Assembly (NCBI GenBank): GCA_037783415.1
Contig: JAZGTN010000003.1
Span: forward strand, 4,378,501-4,442,500
DNA from: Leptasterias polaris
Taxonomy: Eukaryota; Echinodermata; Asteroidea; Forcipulatida; Asteriidae
Length of the DNA: 64,000 nucleotides
Direction: 5' to 3'
Under the pieces are notes generated by a model. It did not search any database, was not told the origin of the DNA, and was given only the letters and a program-made list of their open reading frames with translations. Shown one piece after another: positions 1 to 10,412 of the stretch; position 1 is the first letter of the stretch; every line of letters starts with the position of its first letter. The position numbers were made by a program, and so were the translations under genes.

Positions 1-1059
1 GAGAAAAGCACCGTGAAAAGTTCAAGAGAAAAGCTCAAGACAAAAGCAACGTGAAAAGCTCAAGAGAAAAGCACCGTGAAAAGTTCAAGAGAAAGAGAAA
101 AGCACCGTGAAAAGTTTAAGAAAAAGAGAAAAGCACCGTGAAAAGTTCAAGAGAAAAGCACCATGAAAAGTTCAAGAGAAAGAAAAAAGCACCGTGAAAA
201 GTTTAAGCAAAAGAGAAAAGCACCGTAAAAAGTTCAAGAGAAAGAGAAAGAGAAAGAGAAAAGCAACGTGAAAAGTTTAAGAGAAAGAGAAAAGCACCAT
301 GAAAAGTTCCAAGAGAAAGAGAAAAGCACCATGAAAAGTTCAAGAGAAAGAGAAAAGCATCGTGAAAAGTTCAAGAGAAAAGCTCAAGAGAAAAGCACTG
401 TGAAAAGCTCAAGAGAAAAGCACCGTGAAAAGCTCAAGAGAAAAGCACCATGAAAAGCTCAAGAAAAAAGCACCGTGAAAAGTTCAAGAGAAAAGCTCAA
501 GAGAAAAGCACCGTGAAAAGTTCAAGAGAAAAGCTCAAGGGAAAAGCAACTTGAAAAGCTCAAGAGAAAAGCACCGTGAAAAGTTCAAGAGAAAAGCACC
601 GTGAAAAGTTCAAGAGAAAGAAAAAAGCACCGTGAAAAGTTTAAGAAAAAGAGAAAAGCACCGTAAAAAGTTCAAGAGAAAGAGAAAGAGAAAGAGAAAA
701 GCAACGTGAAAAGTTTAAGAGAAAGAGAAAAGCACCATGAAAAGTTCCATGAGAAAGAGAAAAGCACCATGAAAAGTTCAAGAGAAAAGCACCGTGAAAA
801 GCTCAAGAGAAAAGCACCGTGAAAAGCTCAAGAGAAAAGCACCGTGAAAAGCTCAAGAGAAAAGCACTGTGAAAAGTTCAAGAGAAAGAGAAAGAGAAAA
901 GCACCATGAAAAGCTGAAGAGAAAAGCACCGTGAAAAGTTCAAGAGAAAGAGAAAGAGAAAGAGAAAAGCAACGTGAAAAGTTTAAGAGAAAGAGAAAAG
1001 CACCATGAAAAGTTCCAAGAGAAACAGAAAAGCACCATGAAAAGTTCAAGAGAAAAGCA
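1..1059 (+). repeat. GA block 0, cut by window start
   Basis: Tandem 25-bp units with 6-bp GAGAAA inserts; the left end lies outside the window. It carries the CAACTTG unit near 546 and a private TTCCATGAG variant near 746 where other blocks have TTCCAAGAG. The open frame at 268-453 starts at GTG and is only repeat read in one frame. Confidence 0.95.
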
Positions 1060-1325
1060 GTTATTGTAAAAAAATCCTGTTATTGTAAAATTGTTTATAT
1101 AAAATGCGTTTACAATTTCGTAATGTTGACCTAATTTGATGAAAATTATAGAGATTTGCGCAAACCGCAATGTCCAATCTTACTGGTTTTGGCCTATAGA
1201 GTATCAATATTTTTAGTTACATGACTTTGCATGACTTTGTTTAAGTGATATTTACAGATTTCAGCGAGGTGAAATAACCACAATTTTTTTTAATTTTCTC
1301 AAAACAGTTAATTTTAGGCAACTTT
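1060..1325 (+). repeat. AT-rich spacer copy 1, divergent
   Basis: 266 bp, the most divergent copy. It reads AAAAAAATCC instead of AAAAAATTCC near the left end. It has CATGACTTTG twice in tandem (about 1220-1240) where others read CACATACCTTG before the single CATGACTTTG. It also has a longer T run before the right end. The 10-bp palindrome TTTGCGCAAA lies at 1155-1164 and a TATATAAAA motif at 1096-1104; both recur at the same offsets in the other spacers I checked. Confidence 0.97.
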
Positions 1326-2437
1326 GAAAAGTTCAAGAGAAAGAGAAAAGCACCGTGAAAACCTCAAGAGAAAAGCACCGTGAAAAGTTCAAGAGAAAGA
1401 GAAAGAGAAAAAGAAAAGCACCGTGAAAAGTTTAAGAAAAAGAGAAAAGCACCGTGAAAAGAGAAAGAGAAAAGCAACGGGAAAAGTTTAAGAGAAAGAG
1501 AAAAGCACCATGAAAAGTTCAAGAGAAAGAGAAAAGCACCATGAAAAGTTCAAGAGAAAGAGAAAAGCACCGTGAAAACCTCAAGAGAAAAGCACCGTGA
1601 AAATCTCAAGAGAAAAGCACCGTGAAAAGTTCAAGAGAGAGAAAAGCACCATGAAAAGTTCAAGAGAAAGAGAAAAGCACTGTGAAAAGCTCAAGAGAAA
1701 AGCACCGTGAAAAGTTTAAGAGAAAAGCACCGTGAAAAGTTCAAGAGAAAAGCTCAAGAGAAAAGCACCGTGAAAAGTTCAAGAGAAAGAGAAAAGCACC
1801 GTGAAAAGTTCAAGAGAAAGAGAAAAGCACCGTGAAAAGTTCAAGAGAAAAGCTCTAGAGAAAAGCACTGTGAAAAGCTCAAGAGAAAAGCACCGTGAAA
1901 AGCTCAAGAGAAAAGCACCGTGAAAAGTTTAAGAGAAAAGCACCGTGAAAAGTTCAAGAGAAAAGCTCTAGAGAAAAGCACTGGTGAAAAGCTCAAGAGA
2001 AAAGCACCGTGAAAAGCTCAAGAGAAAAGCACCGTGAAAAGCTCAAGAGAAAATCACCGTGAAAAGTTCAAGAGAAAAGCTCAAGAGAAAAGCACCGTGA
2101 AAAGTTCAAGAGAAAAGCTCAAGACAAAAGCAACGTGAAAAGCTCAAGAGAAAAGCACCGTGAAAAGTTCAAGAGAAAGAGAAAAGCACCGTGAAAAGTT
2201 TAAGAAAAAGAGAAAAGCACCGTGAAAAGTTCAAGAGAAAAGCACCATGAAAAGTTCAAGAGAAAGAAAAAAGCACCGTGAAAAGTTTAAGCAAAAGAGA
2301 AAAGCACCGTAAAAAGTTCAAGAGAAAGAGAAAGAGAAAGAGAAAAGCAACGTGAAAAGTTTAAGAGAAAGAGAAAAGCACCATGAAAAGTTCCAAGAGA
2401 AAGAGAAAAGCACCATGAAAAGTTCAAGAGAAAAGCA
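1326..2437 (+). repeat. GA block 1 (1,112 bp)
   Basis: Carries the CAACGGG variant near 1476, a marker of blocks 1-5 only, and a private-looking CACTGGTG unit near 1979 shared with block 4. Two CTCTAGAG units are present. It is a near twin of block 4 at +4,070 bp, with one extra 38-bp run. Confidence 0.95.
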
Positions 2438-2704
2438 GTTATTGTAAAAAATTCCTGTTATTGTAAAATTGTTTATATAAAATGCGTTTACAATTTCGTA
2501 ATGTTGACCTAATTTGATGAAAATTATAGAGATTTGCGCAAACTGCAATGTCCAATCTTACTGGTTTTGGCCTATAGAGTATCAATATTTTTAGTTACAC
2601 ATACCTTGCATGACTTTGTTTAAGTGATATTTACAGATTTCAGCGAGGTGAAATAACCACAAATTTTGTTAATTTTCTCAAAACAGTTAATTTTAGGCAA
2701 CTTT
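2438..2704 (+). repeat. Spacer copy 2, subfamily S1
   Basis: 267 bp. S1 diagnostics: AAACTGCAATG after the palindrome, CCTATAG, and GATATTT. Confidence 0.97.
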
Positions 2705-3879
2705 GAAAAGTTCAAGAGAAAGAGAAAAGCACCGTGAAAACCTCAAGAGAAAAGCACCGTGAAAAGTTCAAGAGAAAGAGAAAGAGAAAAAGAAAAGCAC
2801 CGTGAAAAGTTTAAGAAAAAGAGAAAAGCACCGTGAAAAGAGAAAGAGAAAAGCAACGGGAAAAGTTCAAGAGAAAGAAAAAAGCACCGTGAAAAGTTCA
2901 AGAGAAAAGCTCTAGAGAAAAGCACTGTGAAAAGCTCAAGAGAAAAGCACCGTGAAAAGCTCAAGAGAAAAGCACCGTGAAAAGTTTAAGAGAAAAGCAC
3001 CGTGAAAAGTTCAAGAGAAAAGCTCTAGAGAAAAGCACTGTGAAAAGCTCAAGAGAAAAGCACCGTGAAAAGCTCAAGAGAAAAGCACTGTGAAAAGCTC
3101 AAGAGAAAATCACCGTGAAAAGTTCAAGAGAAAAGCTCAAGAGAAAAGCAACGTGAAAAGCTCAAGAGAAAAGCACCGAGAAAAGTTCAAGAGAAAGAGA
3201 AAAGCATCGTGAAAAGTTTAAGAAAAAGAGAAAAGCACCGTGAAAAGTTCAAGAGAAAAGCACCATGAAAAGTTCAAGAGAAAGAGAAAAGCATCGTGAA
3301 AAGTTCAAGAGAAAAGCTCAAGAGAAAAGCACTGTGAAAAGCTCAAGAGAAAAGCACCGTGAAAAGCTCAAGAAAAAAGCACCGTGAAAGTTCAAGAGAA
3401 AAGCACCGTGAAAAGTTCAAGAGAAAAGCTCAAGGGAAAAGCAACTTGAAAACCTCAAGAGAAAAGCACCGTGAAAAGTTCAAGAGAAAAGCACCGTGAA
3501 AAGTTCAAGAGAAAGAAAAAAGCACCGTGAAAAGTTTAAGAAAAAGAGAAAAGCACCGTGAAAAGTTCAAGAGAAAGAGAAAGAGAAAGAGAAAAGCAAC
3601 ATGAAAAGTTTAAGAGAAAGAGAAAAGCACCATGAAAAGTTCCAAGAGAAAGAAAAAAGCACCATGAAAAGTTCAAGAGAAAAGCACCGTGAAAAGTTCA
3701 AGAGAAAGAAAAAAGCACCGTGAAAAGTTTAAGCAAAAGAGAAAAGCACCGTAAAAAGTTCAAGAGAAAGAGAAAGAGAAAGAGAAAAGCAACGTGAAAA
3801 GTTTAAGAGAAAGAGAAAAGCACCATGAAAAGTTCCAAGAGAAAGAGAAAAGCACCATGAAAAGTTCAAGAGAAAAGCA
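2705..3879 (+). repeat. GA block 2 (1,175 bp)
   Basis: CAACGGG marker near 2855 and CACCGAG variant near 3175, the latter shared with blocks 3 and 5, which marks these three as recent relatives. Confidence 0.95.
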
Positions 3880-4146
3880 GTTATTGTAAAAAATTCCTGT
3901 TATTGTAAAATTGTTTATATAAAATGCGTTTACAATTTCGTAATGTTGACCTAATTTGATGAAAATTATAGAGATTTGCGCAAACTGCAATGTCCAATCT
4001 TACTGGTTTTGGCCTATAGAGTATCAATATTTTTAGTTACACATACCTTGCATGACTTTGTTTAAGTGATATTTACAGATTTCAGCGAGGTGAAATAACC
4101 ACAAATTTTTTTAATTTTCTCAAAACAGTTAATTTTAGGCAACTTT
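3880..4146 (+). repeat. Spacer copy 3, subfamily S1
   Basis: 267 bp. Has a pure T run (AAATTTTTTTAAT) near the right end instead of AAATTTTGTTAAT, shared with copies 4 and 5. Confidence 0.97.
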
Positions 4147-5128
4147 GAAAAGTTCAAGAGAAAGAGAAAAGCACCGTGAAAACCTCAAGAGAAAAGCACC
4201 GTGAAAAGTTCAAGAGAAAGAGAAAGAGAAAAAGAAAAGCACCGTGAAAAGTTTAAGAAAAAGAGAAAAGCACCGTGAAAAGAGAAAGAGAAAAGCAACG
4301 GGAAAAGTTCAAGAGAAAGAGAAAAGCACCGTGAAAAGTTCAAGAGAAAAGCTCTAGAGAAAAGCACTGTGAAAAGCTCAAGAGAAAAGCACCGTGAAAA
4401 GCTCAAGAGAAAAGCACCGTGAAAAGTTTAAGAGAAAAGCACCGTGAAAAGTTCAAGAGAAAAGCTCTAGAGAAAAGCACTGTGAAAAGCTCAAGAGAAA
4501 AGCACCGTGAAAAGCTCAAGAGAAAAGCACTGTGAAAAGCTCAAGAGAAAATCACCGTGAAAAGTTCAAGAGAAAAGCTCAAGAGAAAAGCAACGTGAAA
4601 AGCTCAAGAGAAAAGCACCGAGAAAAGTTCAAGAGAAAGAGAAAAGCATCGTGAAAAGTTTAAGAAAAAGAGAAAAGCACCGTGAAAAGTTCAAAAGAAA
4701 AGCACCATGAAAAGTTCAAGAGAAAGAGAAAAGCATCGTGAAAAGTTCAAGAGAAAAGATCAAGAGAAAAGCACTGTGAAAAGCTCAAGAGAAAAGCACC
4801 GTGAAAAGCTCAAGAAAAAAGCACCGTGAAAGTTCAAGAGAAAAGCACCGTGAAAAGTTCAAGAGAAAAGCTCAAGGGAAAAGCAACTTGAAAACCTCAA
4901 GAGAAAAGCACCGTGAAAAGTTCAAGAGAAAAGCACCGTGAAAAGTTCAAGAGAAAGAAAAAAGCACCGTGAAAAGTTTAAGAAAAAGAGAAAAGCACCG
5001 TAAAAAGTTCAAGAGAAAGAGAAAGAGAAAGAGAAAAGCATCGTGAAAAGTTTAAGAGAAAGAGAAAAGCACCATGAAAAGTTCCAAGAGAAAGAGAAAA
5101 GCACCATGAAAAGTTCAAGAGAAAAGCA
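4147..5128 (+). repeat. GA block 3 (982 bp)
   Basis: Follows block 2 unit for unit at +1,442 bp in its left part, then is shorter before the spacer. CAACGGG and CACCGAG markers are present. Confidence 0.95.
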
Positions 5129-5395
5129 GTTATTGTAAAAAATTCCTGTTATTGTAAAATTGTTTATATAAAATGCGTTTACAATTTCGTAATGTTGACC
5201 TAATTTGATGAAAATTATAGAGATTTGCGCAAACTGCAATGTCCAATCTTACTGGTTTTGGCCTATAGAGTATCAATATTTTTAGTTACACATACCTTGC
5301 ATGACTTTGTTTAAGTGATATTTACAGATTTCAGCGAGGTGAAATAACCACAAATTTTTTTAATTTTCTCAAAACAGTTAATTTTAGGCAACTTT
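5129..5395 (+). repeat. Spacer copy 4, subfamily S1
   Basis: 267 bp, with the T-run variant of copies 3 and 5. Confidence 0.97.
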
Positions 5396-6469
5396 GAAAA
5401 GTTCAAGAGAAAGAGAAAAGCACCGTGAAAACCTCAAGAGAAAAGCACCGTGAAAAGTTCAAGAGAAAGAGAAAGAGAAAAAGAAAAGCACCGTGAAAAG
5501 TTTAAGAAAAAGAGAAAAGCACCGTGAAAAGAGAAAGAGAAAAGCAACGGGAAAAGTTTAAGAGAAAGAGAAAAGCACCATGAAAAGTTCAAGAGAAAGA
5601 GAAAAGCACCATGAAAAGTTCAAGAGAAAGAGAAAAGCACCGTGAAAACCTCAAGAGAAAAGCACCGTGAAAATCTCAAGAGAAAAGCACCGTGAAAAGT
5701 TCAAGAGAGAGAAAAGCACCATGAAAAGTTCAAGAGAAAGAGAAAAGCACTGTGAAAAGCTCAAGAGAAAAGCACCGTGAAAAGTTTAAGAGAAAAGCAC
5801 CGTGAAAAGTTCAAGAGAAAAGCTCAAGAGAAAAGCACCGTGAAAAGTTCAAGAGAAAGAGAAAAGCACCGTGAAAAGTTCAAGAGAAAGAGAAAAGCAC
5901 CGTGAAAAGTTCAAGAGAAAAGCTCTAGAGAAAAGCACTGTGAAAAGCTCAAGAGAAAAGCACCGTGAAAAGCTCAAGAGAAAAGCACCGTGAAAAGTTT
6001 AAGAGAAAAGCACCGTGAAAAGTTCAAGAGAAAAGCTCTAGAGAAAAGCACTGGTGAAAAGCTCAAGAGAAAAGCACCGTGAAAAGCTCAAGAGAAAAGC
6101 ACCGTGAAAAGCTCAAGAGAAAATCACCGTGAAAAGTTCAAGAGAAAAGCTCAAGACAAAAGCAACGTGAAAAGCTCAAGAGAAAAGCACCGTGAAAAGT
6201 TCAAGAGAAAGAGAAAAGCACCGTGAAAAGTTTAAGAAAAAGAAAAAAGCACCGTGAAAAGTTCAAGAGAAAAGCACCATGAAAAGTTCAAGAGAAAGAA
6301 AAAAGCACCGTGAAAAGTTTAAGCAAAAGAGAAAAGCACCGTAAAAAGTTCAAGAGAAAGAGAAAGAGAAAGAGAAAAGCAACGTGAAAAGTTTAAGAGA
6401 AAGAGAAAAGCACCATGAAAAGTTCCAAGAGAAAGAGAAAAGCACCATGAAAAGTTCAAGAGAAAAGCA
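5396..6469 (+). repeat. GA block 4 (1,074 bp)
   Basis: Near twin of block 1, sharing the rare CACTGGTG unit (near 6049), but lacking one 38-bp run of units. Confidence 0.95.
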
Positions 6470-6736
6470 GTTATTGTAAAAAATTCCTGTTATTGTAAAA
6501 TTGTTTATATAAAATGCGTTTACAATTTCGTAATGTTGACCTAATTTGATGAAAATTATAGAGATTTGCGCAAACTGCAATGTCCAATCTTACTGGTTTT
6601 GGCCTATAGAGTATCAATATTTTTAGTTACACATACCTTGCATGACTTTGTTTAAGTGATATTTACAGATTTCAGCGAGGTGAAATAACCACAAATTTTT
6701 TTAATTTTCTCAAAACAGTTAATTTTAGGCAACTTT
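6470..6736 (+). repeat. Spacer copy 5, subfamily S1
   Basis: 267 bp, T-run variant; last member of the uninterrupted S1 territory. Confidence 0.97.
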
Positions 6737-7916
6737 GAAAAGTTCAAGAGAAAGAGAAAAGCACCGTGAAAACCTCAAGAGAAAAGCACCGTGAAAAGTT
6801 CAAGAGAAAGAGAAAGAGAAAGAGAAAAGCAACGGGAAAAGTTCAAGAGAAAGAGAAAAGCACCGTGAAAAGTTCAAGAGAAAAGCTCTAGAGAAAAGCA
6901 CTGTGAAAAGCTCAAGAGAAAAGCACCGTGAAAAGCTCAAGAGAAAAGCACCGTGAAAAGTTTAAGAGAAAAGCACCGTGAAAAGTTCAAGAGAAAAGCT
7001 CTAGAGAAAAGCACTGTGAAAAGCTCAAGAGAAAAGCACCGTGAAAAGCTCAAGAGAAAAGCACTGTGAAAAGCTCAAGAGAAAATCACCGTGAAAAGTT
7101 CAAGAGAAAAGCTCAAGAGAAAAGCAACGTGAAAAGCTCAAGAGAAAAGCACCGAGAAAAGTTCAAGAGAAAGAGAAAAGCATCGTGAAAAGTTTAAGAA
7201 AAAGAGAAAAGCACCGTGAAAAGTTCAAGAGAAAAGCACCATGAAAAGTTCAAGAGAAAGAGAAAAGCATCGTGAAAAGTTCAAGAGAAAAGCTCAAGAG
7301 AAAAGCACTGTGAAAAGCTCAAGAGAAAAGCACCGTGAAAAGCTCAAGAAAAAAGCACCGTGAAAGTTCAAGAGAAAAGCACCGTGAAAAGTTCAAGAGA
7401 AAAGCTCAAGGGAAAAGCAACTTGAAAACCTCAAGAGAAAAGCACCGTGAAAAGTTCAAGAGAAAACCACCGTGAAAAGTTCAAGAGAAAGAAAAAAGCA
7501 CCGTGAAAAGTTTAAGAAAAAGAGAAAAGCACCGTAAAAAGTTCAAGAGAAAGAGAAAGAGAAAGAGAAAAGCAACGAGAAAAGCAACGTGAAAAGTTTA
7601 AGAGAAAGAGAAAAGCACCATGAAAAGTTCCAAGAGAAAGAAAAAGCACCATGAAAAGTTCAAGAGAAAAGCACCGTGAAAAGCTCAAGAGAAAAGCACC
7701 GTGAAAAGCTCAAGAGAAAAGCACTGTGAAAAGTTCAAGAGAAAGAGAAAGAGAAAAGCACCATGAAAAGCTGAAGAGAAAAGCACCGTGAAAAGTTCAA
7801 GAGAAAGAGAAAGAGAAAGATAAAAGCAACGTGAAAAGTTTAAGAGAAAGAGAAAAGCACCATGAAAAGTTCCAAGAGAAAGAGAAAAGCACCATGAAAA
7901 GTTCAAGAGAAAAGCA
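6737..7916 (+). repeat. GA block 5 (1,180 bp)
   Basis: Last block with the CAACGGG marker (near 6831) and with CACCGAG (near 7150). Its right end already has the GCTGAAG unit typical of the following territory, so it is the transition block between regions I and II. Confidence 0.94.
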
Positions 7917-8183
7917 GTTATTGTAAAAAATTCCTGTTATTGTAAACTTGTTTATATAAAATGCGTTTACAATTTCGTAATGTTGACCTAATTTGATGAA
8001 ATTTTTAGAGATTTGCGCAAACCGCAATGTCCAATCTTACTGGTTTTGGCCTATAGAGTATCAATATTTTTAGTTACACATACCTTGCATGACTTTGTTT
8101 AAGTGATACTTACAGATTTCAGCGAGGTGAAATAACCACAAATTTTGTTAATTTTCTCAAAACAGTTAATTTTAGGCAACTTT
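7917..8183 (+). repeat. Spacer copy 6, subfamily S2
   Basis: 267 bp. S2 diagnostics: AAACTTG, GATACTT and the AGAGGAAAGC just after the spacer. Private change: GAAATTTTTAGAG where other S2 copies have GAAATTTATAGAG. Confidence 0.97.
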
Positions 8184-9634
8184 GAAAAGTTCAAGAGAAA
8201 GAGGAAAGCACCGTGAAAACCTCAAGAGAAAAGCACCGTGAAAAGTTCAAGAGAAAGAGAAAGAGAAAGAGAAAAGCACCGTGAAAAGTTTAAGAAAAAG
8301 AGAAAAGCACCGTGAAAAGAGAAAGAGAAAAGCAACGTGAAAAGTTTAAGAGAAAAGCACCGTGAAAAGTTCAAGAGAAAAGCTCAAGAGAAAAGCACCG
8401 TGAAAAGTTCAAGAGAAAGAGAAAAGCACCGTGAAGAGTTCAAGAGAAAGAGAAAAGCACCGTAAAAAGTTCAAGAGAAAGAGAAAAGCACCGTGAAAAG
8501 TTCAAGAGAAAAGCTCTAGAGAAAAGCACTGTGAAAAGCTCAAGAGAAAAGCACCGTGAAAAGCTCAAGAGAAAAGCACCGTGAAAAGTTTAAGAGAAAA
8601 GCACCGTGAAAAGTTCAAGAGAAAAGCTCTAGAGAAAAGCACTGTGAAAAGCTCAAGAGAAAAGCACCGTGAAAAGCTCAAGAGAAAAGCACTGTGAAAA
8701 GCTCAAGAGAAAATCACCGTGAAAAGTTCAAGAGAAAAGCTCAAGAGAAAAGCACCGTGAAAAGTTCAAGAGAAAAGCTCAAGAGAAAAGCAACGTGAAA
8801 AGCTCAAGAGAAAAGCACCGTGAAAAGTTCAAGAGAAAGAGAAAAGCATCGTGAAAAGTTTAAGAAAAAGAGAAAAGCACCGTGAAAAGTTCAAGAGAAA
8901 AGCACCATGAAAAGTTCAAGAGAAAGAGAAAAGCATCGTGAAAAGTTCAAGAGAAAAGCTCAAGAGAAAAGCACTGTGAAAAGCTCAAGAGAAAAGCACC
9001 GTGAAAAGCTCAAGAAAAAAGCCGCGTGAAAAGCTCAAGAAAAAAGCACCGTGAAAAGTTCAAGAGAAAAGCTCAAGAGAAAAGCACCGTGAAAGTTCAA
9101 GAGAAAAGCACCGTGAAAAGTTCAAGAGAAAAGCTCAAGGGAAAAGCAACTTGAAAACCTCAAGAGAAAAGCACCGTGAAAAGTTCAAGAGAAAAGCACC
9201 GTGAAAAGTTCAAGAGAAAGAAAAAAGCACCGTGAAAAGTTTAAGAAAAAGAGAAAAGCACCGTAAAAAGTTCAAGAGAAAGAGAAAGAGAAAGAGAAAA
9301 GCAACGTGAAAAGTTTAAGAGAAAGAGAAAAGCACCATGAAAAGTTCCAAGAGAAAGAAAAAAGCACCATGAAAAGTTCAAGAGAAAAGCACCGTGAAAA
9401 GCTCAAGAGAAAAGCACCGTGAAAAGCTCAAGAGAAAAGCACTGTGAAAAGTTCAAGAGAAAGAGAAAGAGAAAAGCACCATGAAAAGCTGAAGAGAAAA
9501 GCACCGTGAAAAGTTCAAGAGAAAGAGAAAGAGAAAGAGAAAAGCAACGTGAAAAGTTTAAGAGAAAGAGAAAAGCACCATGAAAAGTTCCAAGAGAAAG
9601 AGAAAAGCACCATGAAAAGTTCAAGAGAAAAGCA
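8184..9634 (+). repeat. GA block 6 (1,451 bp)
   Basis: Same length as blocks 8 and 11 and colinear with them. It differs at a GCCGCGTG unit near 9020 and lacks their AGAGTAAGAG change. Confidence 0.95.
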
Positions 9635-9901
9635 GTTATTGTAAAAAATTCCTGTTATTGTAAACTTGTTTATATAAAATGCGTTTACAATTTCGTAATG
9701 TTGACCTAATTTGATGAAATTTATAGAGATTTGCGCAAACCGCAATGTCCAATCTTACTGGTTTTGGCCTATAGAGTATCAATATTTTTAGTTACACATA
9801 CCTTGCATGACTTTGTTTAAGTGATACTTACAGATTTCAGCGAGGTGAAATAACCACAAATTTTGTTAATTTTCTCAAAACAGTTAATTTTAGGCAACTT
9901 T
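9635..9901 (+). repeat. Spacer copy 7, subfamily S2
   Basis: 267 bp; the spacer to its right begins only 511 bp downstream, the shortest period in the window. Confidence 0.97.
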
Positions 9902-10145
9902 GAAAAGTTCAAGAGAAAGAGGAAAGCACCGTGAAAAGCTCAAGAGAAAAGCACTGTGAAAAGTTCAAGAGAAAGAGAAGAGAAAAGCACCATGAAAAGC
10001 TGAAGAGAAAAGCACCGTGAAAAGTTCAAGAGAAAGAGAAAGAGAAAGAGAAAAGCAACGTGAAAAGTTTAAGAGAAAGAGAAAAGCACCATGAAAAGTT
10101 CCAAGAGAAAGAGAAAAGCACCATGAAAAGTTCAAGAGAAAAGCA
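9902..10145 (+). repeat. GA block 7, minimal (244 bp)
   Basis: Holds only the terminal part of a normal block (CACTGTG, GCTGAAG, GAGAAA run, TTCCAAG). One A is lost in a GAGAAAGAGAAG run near 9975. Confidence 0.96.
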
Positions 10146-10412
10146 GTTATTGTAAAAAATTCCTGTTATTGTAAACTTGTTTATATAAAATGCGTTTACA
10201 ATTTCGTAATGTTGACCTAATTTGATGAAATTTATAGAGATTTGCGCAAACCGCAATGTCCAATCTTACTGGTTTTGGCCTATAGAGTATCAATATTTTT
10301 AGTTACACATACCTTGCATGACTTTGTTTAAGTGATACTTACAGATTTCAGCGAGGTGAAATAACCACAAATTTTGTTAATTTTCTCAAAACAGTTAATT
10401 TTAGGCAACTTT
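10146..10412 (+). repeat. Spacer copy 8, subfamily S2
   Basis: 267 bp; reads the same as copy 7 at the diagnostic sites. Confidence 0.97.

Noticed and set aside
268..453. Plus-strand Lys/Arg/Glu/Ser-rich open frames (also at 11,535, 14,390, 21,921, 25,600, 28,517, 32,133)
   Set aside because: All start at GTG, none at ATG. They are the 25-bp unit read in one frame and end wherever the unit count shifts the frame. They appear only in copies of the same few blocks. No domain or ribosome binding site is visible.
1110..1140. CENP-B box in the spacer (TTTCGTAATGTTGACC region)
   Set aside because: It begins with TTCG, but the required downstream A and CGGG core are absent.
828..1170. Minus-strand Phe/Ser/Leu-rich frames of 73 and 76 codons next to almost every spacer
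   Set aside because: They overlap each other in different frames, mostly start at TTG, and consist largely of the reverse complement of GA units. The membrane-protein look comes from CTT/TTC/TCT codons. Repetition reflects the satellite, not selection.
1060..1325. Spacer as a DNA transposon, SINE or other mobile element
   Set aside because: No terminal inverted repeats, poly-A tail, internal Pol III boxes that I could recognise, or coding remnant. Only the possible 3-bp GCA flank duplication remains, reported as a hypothesis.
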